Assembly: GCA_021817145.1 (NCBI GenBank)
Contig: JAKAVV010000003.1
Coordinates: forward strand, 1 to 64,000
Origin: a bacterium
GTDB taxonomy: Bacteria > Vulcanimicrobiota > JABDET01
Direction of reading: 5' to 3'
DNA length: 64,000 nt
Under the pieces are notes generated by a model. The model was not told where the DNA came from. It searched no databases and saw nothing but the letters and a program-made list of their open reading frames with translations. Of this stretch, positions 57,699 through 64,000 are shown piece by piece (within the stretch, counting starts at the first letter, position 1; each line of letters begins with the position of its first letter). Made by a program: the position numbers and the translations under genes.

Positions 57699-58360
57699 AA
57701 GTTTTCATTATAACCCTTTTCCCTGAAGTCATTCAAACGTATTTAAATACCAGCATCATGAAAAAAGCTCAGGAAAAAGGGGTTATTTTTTTTTCTATTA
57801 TACCATTGAGAGATTTTGGGATTGGGAAACATCGTCAGGTTGATGATTATCCTTATGGTGGAGGACCAGGCATGCTGCTTCGTCCTGAACCGGTTTTTGA
57901 AGCCGTTGATTCAATTCTAAAGACAGGAGAAAATCCACATAAAATTTTCCTTTCTCCACAGGGAAAGCGGTTTAAGCAAGATGACGCAAAAAATCTTTCA
58001 AAAAAAGATTCCCTTCTGTTTTTTTGCGGACACTATGAAGGATTTGATGAAAGAATTCGAATCTCTCTTGCTGATGAGGAGATTTCTATTGGGGATTACG
58101 TTTTGACTGGAGGGGAGCTGCCCGTTTTAGTAATTATTGACGCTGTTGCGCGAATGGTAGAAGGGGTTCTTCCAAAAGAAAGCATAGAGTCTGAATCTTT
58201 TTATGATTATCTTTTAGAATATCCGCAGTATACTCGCCCTGCTGAATATCGAGGAATGAAAGTGCCTGAGCTTCTTTTAAGCGGGAATCATCGCGAGATT
58301 GAAAAATGGAGGAAACAAAAAGCCGTTGAGCGAACAATAGAGCGTTCAGCAATCTTATAA
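57695..58360 (+). CDS. trmD: tRNA (guanine-37-N1)-methyltransferase
   Basis: 221 residues, GTG start overlapping the khpA stop. SPOUT-fold: FIITLFPEVIQTYLNTSI, GKHRQVDDYPYGGGPGMLL, LLFFCGHYEGFDERI and SIGDYVLTGGELPVLVIIDA. It methylates G37 of tRNAs to prevent frameshifting. The trefoil-knot motif is complete. Confidence 0.97.
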   Translation: MKVFIITLFPEVIQTYLNTSIMKKAQEKGVIFFSIIPLRDFGIGKHRQVDDYPYGGGPGMLLRPEPVFEAVDSILKTGENPHKIFLSPQGKRFKQDDAKNLSKKDSLLFFCGHYEGFDERIRISLADEEISIGDYVLTGGELPVLVIIDAVARMVEGVLPKESIESESFYDYLLEYPQYTRPAEYRGMKVPELLLSGNHREIEKWRKQKAVERTIERSAIL

Positions 58361-58384
58361 AAATGAATGTGGAGGATAAACAAC

Positions 58385-58729
58385 ATGGATTTAATTGCAG
58401 ATATTGAGAAGGGTTTCTTTAAACAGGAGATTCCTGATTTTCGCGTTGGGGATTCGGTCAAAGTCAGTTATAAGATTACTGAGAGCGGAAAAGAAAGAAT
58501 ACAATCTTTAGATGGAGTTGTCATTGAAAGAAAAGGTTCTGGAGTCAGGGAAACTTTTACCATTCGAAAAATTTCAAATGGGGTTGGAGTCGAGCGGACT
58601 TTTCCGCTGCATTCTCCTAAAATTGAAAAAATAGCGGTTCTTAAGAAAGGAGTTGTCCGTAAGGCAAAACTTTTTTATTTAAGGGATAAAATCGGTAAGA
58701 AAGCAAAAGTAAAAGAAAAGAAAGGTTGA
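58385..58729 (+). CDS. rplS: 50S ribosomal protein L19
   Basis: About 114 residues from the ATG at 58385 after RBS GGAGG; a longer frame to 58367 is less likely. DFRVGDSVKVSYKITESGKE, IQSLDGVVIERKGSGVRETF and TFPLHSPKIEKIAVLKKG match L19. It sits at the 30S/50S interface. lepB overlaps its stop. Confidence 0.96.
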   Translation: MDLIADIEKGFFKQEIPDFRVGDSVKVSYKITESGKERIQSLDGVVIERKGSGVRETFTIRKISNGVGVERTFPLHSPKIEKIAVLKKGVVRKAKLFYLRDKIGKKAKVKEKKG

Positions 58730-59637
58730 ATTTGAGTTCCACGCAGCTTGTTGTTTTAACGTCTCTTGTCGCCCTTGTTCGCGGTTTTTCCAGTTTTAAT
58801 TTTAATGAGCGGACAAAGCGATTCATGGAAAGAATGATTGATCTTATTCTTGCCGCAATTCTTGTTTTAGCCGGATATGAATATGCGCGTCATTCAAGAG
58901 TATTGAAATATTATTTCCACTGGAACCATTTTACACACTGGATGCAAGACAATATGGGCACTTTTGCTTTTACGCTTTTGGCTCTCCTTCTTCTTGCTGG
59001 ATTTAGAATCGCTTTGTCAAAAGAATGGAGTTTAAGCGCGAAAAAAGCTCTTCATGATTGGCTTGATCCCGCTCTTCTTGCAGGCGCTCTTGCTTTAATA
59101 TTAATCACTTATGTGGCAAGAACTTATTATATTCCGTCAGGATCTATGGAACCCACTTTGAAGGTGCATGATTATATCATTGTGATAAAACCGTTTATGC
59201 TGGGCTTGTTTCATGATTTTCCGCCTCAGAGGGGAGATATTATTGTGTTCCATCCCCCTCTTCCTCATGAGACAAAAGAATTTATTAAGCGTGTGGTAGG
59301 ACTTCCAGGTGAAACGATTCAAGTGCGGCATGAGAAAGTTTGGGTTGATGGAAAGCCGCTCCATGAGCCTTATATTAAATCCCCCCCTGATTATCGCTGG
59401 GGACCTGTTACAATCCCACAGAAACATTATATTGTTTTTGGAGATAATCGAAATAACAGTTTAGACAGCCATGCATGGAAAGATGATGGCGGCACCCCTT
59501 TTCTCTCTTTAAGGAGAATTGTCGGAAGAGCGGTTCTCGTTATCTGGCCCCCTTCCCAATTTCAAGTTCTTCATGATTATCATTGGTATCAGACCCATCT
59601 TGCGCATGCGTATTCAGGGACTGCTGTTCTGTCTTAA
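58726..59637 (+). CDS. lepB: Signal peptidase I with long N-terminal membrane region
   Basis: About 303 residues, TTG start overlapping the rplS stop. Three hydrophobic segments (QLVVLTSLVALVRG; LILAAILVLAGYEYARH; FTLLALLLLAGFRIAL) precede the catalytic part. The Ser is in YYIPSGSMEPTLKVHDY; the Lys in FIKRVVGLPGETIQ; then HYIVFGDNRNNSLDSHAW. The extra N-terminal membrane domain of about 120 residues is longer than the family's usual one or two anchors. Confidence 0.9.
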   Translation: MNLSSTQLVVLTSLVALVRGFSSFNFNERTKRFMERMIDLILAAILVLAGYEYARHSRVLKYYFHWNHFTHWMQDNMGTFAFTLLALLLLAGFRIALSKEWSLSAKKALHDWLDPALLAGALALILITYVARTYYIPSGSMEPTLKVHDYIIVIKPFMLGLFHDFPPQRGDIIVFHPPLPHETKEFIKRVVGLPGETIQVRHEKVWVDGKPLHEPYIKSPPDYRWGPVTIPQKHYIVFGDNRNNSLDSHAWKDDGGTPFLSLRRIVGRAVLVIWPPSQFQVLHDYHWYQTHLAHAYSGTAVLS

Positions 59638-59673
59638 AAACAAGGTTCAAACGTTTTGCTCACTGCCAATAAA

Positions 59674-60462
59674 ATGAGTTTTTCATTCCAATGGTTTCCA
59701 GGTCATATTGGAAGGGCGAGAAGAGAACTCAAACCTCTGGTTTCACAGGCTCAAATTGTTTTTCACATTCTGGATGCAAGAGCGCCTTCAGCTGCTTTTT
59801 ATCCTGAATTGATTCAAAAAAGAAAAGCTGTGATCGTGTTTGCCAAAACCGATCTGGCTGACTTAAATTTAACCTTGCAGTGGAAAGAATGGTTTGAAAA
59901 TAAAGGGTATCCTGTTTATCTTTCAAGAAAAAACGATACGCTTCAAGAATTGAAAAAAGCGGATTTTTGGAAAAAAAGTTCTCTTTTTGGGAAAGCTGTT
60001 GTAACAGGACTGCCAAATGTTGGGAAATCCACCTTTATTAATTGTCTGGTTGGAAGAAAAAAAGCTAAAACAGGCAAAATTCCAGGAATCACTCGCGGCC
60101 CTCAATGGATAAAATTAGATGAGAGGATGTACTTGTTAGATACCCCTGGTATTTTTTATCCTCAAAATCTGCCTGAAGCAAAAGCATGGAGGCTGGCCGC
60201 CCTTGGAATTATTCCAGAAAGTCGTTATACTGAGTTTGTTTTTGAAGTGGGGAATCTTTTAATTCAATATGTTAGAGAAAATTACGGCGTTTTTAAAAAT
60301 CAGGCTGAAGATTTTTCCTCTTTTCTTGAAATTTTTGGAAGATCGCAGGGGATCCTTTCAAAAGGGGGGAATGTTCATCTAGAAAATGCTGCTTTAAGGC
60401 TGATCAGGGAGTTTCAGGCGGGAAAATGGGGAAGGATTACTCTGGAGAAACCTACAAAATAA
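59674..60462 (+). CDS. rbgA: Ribosome biogenesis GTPase RbgA (YlqF)
   Basis: 262 residues from the ATG at 59674. A circularly permuted GTPase: G4 (VIVFAKTDLADL) precedes G1 (TGLPNVGKSTFINCL), G2 (GITRGPQWIKLD) and G3 (LLDTPGIFYP). It acts late in 50S assembly. WFPGHIGRARREL is the N-terminal family motif. rnhB starts within its last codons. Confidence 0.93.
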   Translation: MSFSFQWFPGHIGRARRELKPLVSQAQIVFHILDARAPSAAFYPELIQKRKAVIVFAKTDLADLNLTLQWKEWFENKGYPVYLSRKNDTLQELKKADFWKKSSLFGKAVVTGLPNVGKSTFINCLVGRKKAKTGKIPGITRGPQWIKLDERMYLLDTPGIFYPQNLPEAKAWRLAALGIIPESRYTEFVFEVGNLLIQYVRENYGVFKNQAEDFSSFLEIFGRSQGILSKGGNVHLENAALRLIREFQAGKWGRITLEKPTK

Positions 60463-61070
60463 TTGCAGGGGTAGATGAAGCGGGAAGAGGGCCTTTGGCT
60501 GGACCTGTTGTGGCAGCAGCTGTTGTTCTTCCTGAAGAGTTTACCTGTAGAGAAATAAAAGATTCAAAACAATTAACACCTGGAAAACGAAGTCGAATTT
60601 TTTCGGTGATTCAGGAAAATGCGATTGGAATCGGTGTTGGGATCATTCATGCCGATGAAATTGACAGGATAAATATCCTTCAAGCCACTTTCAAAGCCAT
60701 GCGTCAAGCTTTGGAGAACTTGCCTTTAAAACCAGAAGAGGTTTTTGTGGATGGAAACAAAACCATACCTTATCTCTCCATTCCACAAACCCCTTTGATA
60801 AAAGGGGACACCTATCATCTTTCCATTATGTCTGCTTCGATCATCGCAAAAGTCACCCGCGACCAGTGGATGGAAGAAGCGCATCAACAATTTCCTGAAT
60901 ACGACTTTAATCGTCACAAAGGGTATGGAACAAAAGAACATTTAAGATTACTGCGAATTTATGGCCCTTCTCCTATTCACAGAAAATCTTTTTACCCCGT
61001 GAAAATTCGCATTTTTGATTCTCGTTTAAAAGGATTTCAACAGTTAAGTTTGAACTTCACAGAATTATGA
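60426..61070 (+). CDS. rnhB: Ribonuclease HII
   Basis: 214 residues, overlapping rbgA by 37 bases. Removes ribonucleotides from DNA. The acidic active site is in AGVDEAGRGPLAGPVVAAAV, with VDGNKTIPYLSIPQ, GDTYHLSIMSASIIAKVTRD and NRHKGYGTKEHL. It overlaps yraN by four bases. Confidence 0.95.
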   Translation: MGKDYSGETYKIIAGVDEAGRGPLAGPVVAAAVVLPEEFTCREIKDSKQLTPGKRSRIFSVIQENAIGIGVGIIHADEIDRINILQATFKAMRQALENLPLKPEEVFVDGNKTIPYLSIPQTPLIKGDTYHLSIMSASIIAKVTRDQWMEEAHQQFPEYDFNRHKGYGTKEHLRLLRIYGPSPIHRKSFYPVKIRIFDSRLKGFQQLSLNFTEL

Positions 61071-61423
61071 AAAAAACAAATGCTGTTTTTGGGAAAAAAG
61101 GGGAAGAAGAAGCGAAAAAGTTTTTACAAGATAAAGGATTTGGAATTCTTGCCCAGAACTATCGTTCTCCTTTTGGAGAAGTGGATTTAATTTGCAAGGA
61201 TAAAAATGAACTGGTATTTGTGGAAGTGAAAACAAGGAGAAACCTTGAATTTGGGGATGGCGCTGAAGCTGTTGATCGGAAGAAACAAGAAAAGATTATG
61301 AAAACGGCATTTTATTTTTTAAAAAATCAACATTTTGAAGCCCATCCATTTCGTTTTGATGTGGTTTCTATCTTATCAGGAAGCGATTTAAAAATTTCTT
61401 ATATTCCGCGCGCTTTTCCTTGA
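61067..61423 (+). CDS. yraN: YraN/UPF0102 endonuclease-like protein
   Basis: 118 residues. FGKKGEEEAKKFLQDKGF, ILAQNYRSPFGEVDLICKDK and VFVEVKTRRNLEFGDGAEAV give the restriction-endonuclease-fold D-ExK pattern. Often next to rnhB. The role is probably DNA repair or recombination; no defined reaction. Confidence 0.92.
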   Translation: MKKTNAVFGKKGEEEAKKFLQDKGFGILAQNYRSPFGEVDLICKDKNELVFVEVKTRRNLEFGDGAEAVDRKKQEKIMKTAFYFLKNQHFEAHPFRFDVVSILSGSDLKISYIPRAFP

Positions 61424-61483
61424 AGAGAAGGAAGAATAGAAGGGGAAAAGAGTAGGATAAGACAAAAGGATTAGATTAAATTC

Positions 61484-63079
61484 ATGGATAAATTAACAGA
61501 AGCCATTTTAGAGAAACTGGAAGAGCGACAGGCGCTTCCTAAAAACGAGATTCAAAGAATTTTGGATCAGTTAAAATCAGGGCTCTATTCTCTTGAAGAA
61601 ATGCTGCTTCAGAGTGGAGTTTCTAAAGAGGTTCTTCTTAAAGCTAAAGCAGCTGCTTTAGGAGGAATTGACTGGGTTGATTTTGATGCTTTTCAGCCTG
61701 ATTTAGAAATGGTTAGATTGATTCCGAAAGAGACCGCGCTGCGGTATAATCTTCTCTGCATTGGGAAAAAAGAGTCGAAATTAGTGGTTGCAATGAGTGA
61801 TCCAGAAGATGCGTTTGGGCTGGAGTACGCTCAAATGATAACAGGATATGAAATGATACCTGCTGCAGCCCTGGAATTAGATTTAACCGCGCAGATTAAT
61901 GCTCTTTATCCTGACAAAAAACAAGGGGTAGGAATCAGCGCAAAAGAGGCTGTAGAAGAAAAGAAGCTGGAAGAGGTTGGGAAAAAACGATTTCTTTCTC
62001 TTGATTTTCACGAAGGGAAAAGGCCTGAAGCGAAAACAGCAGTTTCTCTTTTTAATCTTGCCCGTGAGTTGTCTGAAACATTGGATATGGATCACCTTTT
62101 GTTAAAAGTTTTGGATGCCATTGAAGAGCTGTGCGATTCTGAGGCAGGCTCTATTTTGCTTTATGATGAAATTTTGCATGTTCTTTATTTTAAATGCGCT
62201 TCAGGGGAAAAAGGGGAGCTTTTGAAACAGGTGGTCCTGCCTGTGGCTGAAGATTCGATTGCCGGATGGGTCGCTCTTCACCGCGAACCTGTTATTGTGA
62301 ATGATATTGCTCGAGAGAATCGCCACTATAAAGGGATGGATCAGCTTTTAAAATTCAAGACTGAAAATCTTATTTGTATTCCAATCATATCAGGTGGAAA
62401 ATTGTATGGTGTCCTGGAGTCTGTCAATAAAAAGAATGGGAATTTCTCCGATGAAGATAAAGCTTATTTAATGTTTTTGGCGGCTCATACAGGGGTTTGT
62501 CTTGCCAATGCCAAGCTGGTAGATGAGCTGCAAGATTATTTTTCCTCAAGCCTCGAAATTTTAATCTCAGCGGTGGAGTCTTTGGATTCAGGATTTAAGG
62601 GGCATGTCAGCTCTGTTTATAAGCTCTCTCTTGCCCTTGCGAAAGATGCGGGTATCAGCGGAAAAACCTATCAGGTTATTGCTTACGCTTCTCTGCTTCA
62701 TGATATTGGAAAATTGAAACTATTGGCTCTGCCTGAAGAAGAGATCCAAAAGCAGCATTCTGCAGCTGGATTTCAAATGGTGAAAGAGATTAAACTTTTA
62801 AAAGAAGCAGCTCCCTTGATTCAACTTCATCATGAAAAATGGGATGGAAGCGGATTTCCAGAAGGATTGAAAGGAGAAGCTATTCCACTTTCTGCTCGAA
62901 TTATCTCTCTGGCTGAGAGTTTTGTGGAATGGGGGGAGAGAACAGGATGGAAAGCCACTGTTAGCGAGTTTATCGTTAAAGAAGGGGGTTCTCATGATCC
63001 TCGTCTTGTTGGCTCTCTGGAAAAAGTCGTGAAAAATTTGTCCAGTTTCCAGCTTACAGCAGCTGTTTCGAGATCGTAA
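61484..63079 (+). CDS. MshEN - GAF - HD-GYP signalling protein
   Basis: 531 residues. Residues about 1-145 are a MshEN-type (GspE N-terminal) domain (VDFDAFQPDLEMVRLIPKET), a known cyclic-di-GMP-binding module. Residues 190-355 are a GAF domain (EELCDSEAGSILLYDEILH; GKLYGVLESVNKKNG). Residues 360-531 are HD-GYP-like: SLLHDIGKLKL, LHHEKWDGSGFPEGLKGEAI; but the last Asp motif reads LAESFVE in place of VADxxD. It may bind and/or hydrolyse cyclic-di-GMP. The arrangement is unusual. Confidence 0.82.
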   Translation: MDKLTEAILEKLEERQALPKNEIQRILDQLKSGLYSLEEMLLQSGVSKEVLLKAKAAALGGIDWVDFDAFQPDLEMVRLIPKETALRYNLLCIGKKESKLVVAMSDPEDAFGLEYAQMITGYEMIPAAALELDLTAQINALYPDKKQGVGISAKEAVEEKKLEEVGKKRFLSLDFHEGKRPEAKTAVSLFNLARELSETLDMDHLLLKVLDAIEELCDSEAGSILLYDEILHVLYFKCASGEKGELLKQVVLPVAEDSIAGWVALHREPVIVNDIARENRHYKGMDQLLKFKTENLICIPIISGGKLYGVLESVNKKNGNFSDEDKAYLMFLAAHTGVCLANAKLVDELQDYFSSSLEILISAVESLDSGFKGHVSSVYKLSLALAKDAGISGKTYQVIAYASLLHDIGKLKLLALPEEEIQKQHSAAGFQMVKEIKLLKEAAPLIQLHHEKWDGSGFPEGLKGEAIPLSARIISLAESFVEWGERTGWKATVSEFIVKEGGSHDPRLVGSLEKVVKNLSSFQLTAAVSRS

Positions 63080-63086
63080 TCATTAA

Positions 63087-63797
63087 ATGAGCAAGCTAGA
63101 GTTGAAATTTCAATCTCGATTTTCTGAAAAGGCGCGAAATTCGAAATTTAGTTTAATGGTTAGTATTCCGAGAAATGATCCAGAGATGGGGAAAGCTGCT
63201 GAAGAAGCAGGCGCTGATGCAATTAAAATGCACATTTACACAAAACATCCCGCAAGTCAGCATTTGTTTGGGAGTTTGCAAAAAGAGAGGAAGAATTTAG
63301 AAAAAGTTTTGTCCGCTGTTCACCTTCCTATTGGCATTGTTCCAGGGGCAGAAAAGATCGCTTCATTAAAAGAAATGGAAGAATTGAAAAAAATGGGTAT
63401 TGATTTTTTTGATGTGTTTGCCCATTATCTGCCATTAGATTATTTATCTCTAAATTTAGGGAGAATGGTTTGTCTAGACTCTAGATACTCTTCCTCACAG
63501 GTGAAAAATATGGCTTTCTTCGGTGCGGATGTTTTTGAAGCTTCTATTATTCCGCATGAAGGATATGGGAAATCTGTTTGTTTTGCCGATTTAGTGAATT
63601 GGAAAGCTCTTGCAGAAGGGATTTCTGTTCCAATCATGGTCAGCACCCAGAGGAAAATTAGACCAGAAGAAATTGCTCTTCTGCAAGAAATCGGAATAAG
63701 GGGAGTAGTGATTGGAGTTGTTGTTACAGGGGAAACAGCGAAGGGAGTTTATGAAGCAGCAAGACTTTTCAGAAAAGCGGTGGATCGGTTGAAATAA
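63087..63797 (+). CDS. Putative TIM-barrel protein
   Basis: 236 residues. Repeated beta-alpha pattern with a phosphate-binding-like end (IRGVVIGVVVTGETAKGVYE). EEAGADAIKMHIYTKH and GIDFFDVFAHYLPLDYL are seen, and VSTQRKIRPEEIALLQEIGI. It resembles BtpA/NanE-like or phosphoglycosidase-type barrels but no family motif decides. It lies eight bases after the HD-GYP gene, so may be co-transcribed. Confidence 0.6.
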   Translation: MSKLELKFQSRFSEKARNSKFSLMVSIPRNDPEMGKAAEEAGADAIKMHIYTKHPASQHLFGSLQKERKNLEKVLSAVHLPIGIVPGAEKIASLKEMEELKKMGIDFFDVFAHYLPLDYLSLNLGRMVCLDSRYSSSQVKNMAFFGADVFEASIIPHEGYGKSVCFADLVNWKALAEGISVPIMVSTQRKIRPEEIALLQEIGIRGVVIGVVVTGETAKGVYEAARLFRKAVDRLK

Positions 63798-63823
63798 GGG
63801 GTTTAGCAAATTCAGCGATAAAT

Positions 63824-64000
63824 TTACACCACTGTCAGCCTTCTTAAGCCCTGCTCTTTTAATGTAGCAAGGGCAAGGTAATAACTGAACTCTCCAAATC
63901 CTGAAATCTGTCCTAAACAAACCCCTGAAAGGACAGATCTATGTCTGAACTGTTCTCTTGAATAGATATTTGTCAGGTGAACTTCGATCGTTGGAATTTT
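63824..64000 (-). CDS. aroQ: Type II 3-dehydroquinate dehydratase, C-terminal part (cut by window edge)
   Basis: The minus strand from 64000 reads [20 protein letters not shown], then [20 protein letters not shown] and a final LRRLTVV, stop at 63826-63824. This is the C-terminal half of the type II dehydroquinase, with the VHLSNIxxRExFRHxS motif that carries the catalytic His (EVHLTN). The N-terminal half lies off the window. It would supply the shikimate pathway feeding the aroF-tyrA group. Confidence 0.87.
   Translation of the reverse strand, partial: KIPTIEVHLTNIYSREQFRHRSVLSGVCLGQISGFGEFSYYLALATLKEQGLRRLTVV

Overview
The window is chromosome-like DNA from a low-GC bacterium. Informational genes (gyrB, and the run ffh ... 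rpsP-khpA-trmD-rplS-lepB-rbgA-rnhB-yraN) are mixed with central metabolism and several small accessory islands. The FloA/NfeD pair and the rbgA-rnhB-yraN order resemble Terrabacteria-type genomes. The many lineage-specific secreted or repetitive proteins, and domain fusions such as MerT-MerP and TatA-zinc ribbon, suggest an uncultured lineage. The sequence alone does not let me assign a phylum. I saw no rRNA, tRNA, CRISPR array or insertion sequence, and no gene-free stretch longer than 300 bases.

Region by region. 0-13.3 kb: a stalk-like protein cut by the window edge, formiminotransferase, an ELPLP-repeat protein, a CgeB-like glycosyltransferase with TPR-like repeats, gyrB, a cold-shock gene with a structured leader, a secreted phosphoesterase, an aconitase-superfamily enzyme with reversed domain order, and SppA. 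13.5-16.1 kb (+): a polymorphic-toxin locus with an RNase A-like toxin, a putative immunity gene, a broken colicin D-like tRNase cassette and two colicin D-type immunity homologues. 16.1-20 kb: RlmD-type methyltransferase, LarC, a cupredoxin-like lipoprotein and a thioesterase. 20-24 kb (-): a second toxin-like locus. It has a protein sharing the N-terminal module of the first toxin but carrying a PI3/4-kinase-like C-terminus, followed by a tandemly duplicated cassette in which the two copies have decayed in complementary ways; one copy keeps a zincin effector.

24-28.4 kb: LarE, TatA with a zinc ribbon, and a FloA-NfeD membrane operon. 28.4-31.9 kb (-): the most unusual operon in the window. 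It encodes a Lys/Glu/Gly-repeat protein with a poly-Met tail, two ATP-grasp proteins of the type seen in graspetide (microviridin-like) maturation, one of which has lost its metal-binding residues, and an archaemetzincin-like protein whose catalytic Glu is Gln. This could be an undescribed peptide-modification system that crosslinks or ligates Lys and Glu side chains. 32-35.2 kb: an NRAMP-related transporter, PlsC, Cmk and an SLBB protein.

35.2-42.8 kb is an accessory island: hicBA, a mercury-resistance operon (merR, merTP fusion, merA, two small metal-binding-like genes) with a textbook 19-bp-spacer MerR promoter lying inside the 3' end of merR, a mazF-type toxin-antitoxin pair flanked by an 86-bp duplication of the merR 5' region, a Crp/Fnr regulator, a DUF302 protein, a tiny Cys-containing membrane peptide, and a nucleotidyltransferase remnant. 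42.8-53.5 kb: membrane and secreted proteins, then acyl-CoA metabolism (CaiB/BaiF CoA-transferase, B12-binding mutase subunit, MeaB chaperone), a degenerate HD-GYP/SARP regulator, a DusB-type dihydrouridine synthase, a large acyltransferase and 3-hydroxyacyl-CoA dehydrogenase. 53.6-64 kb (+): ffh, an aromatic-amino-acid trio (DAHP synthase, prephenate dehydrogenase, chorismate mutase) inserted before rpsP, the ribosome/RNA-modification run without rimM, a MshEN-GAF-HD-GYP protein, a TIM-barrel-like protein, and the 3' end of aroQ on the opposite strand.
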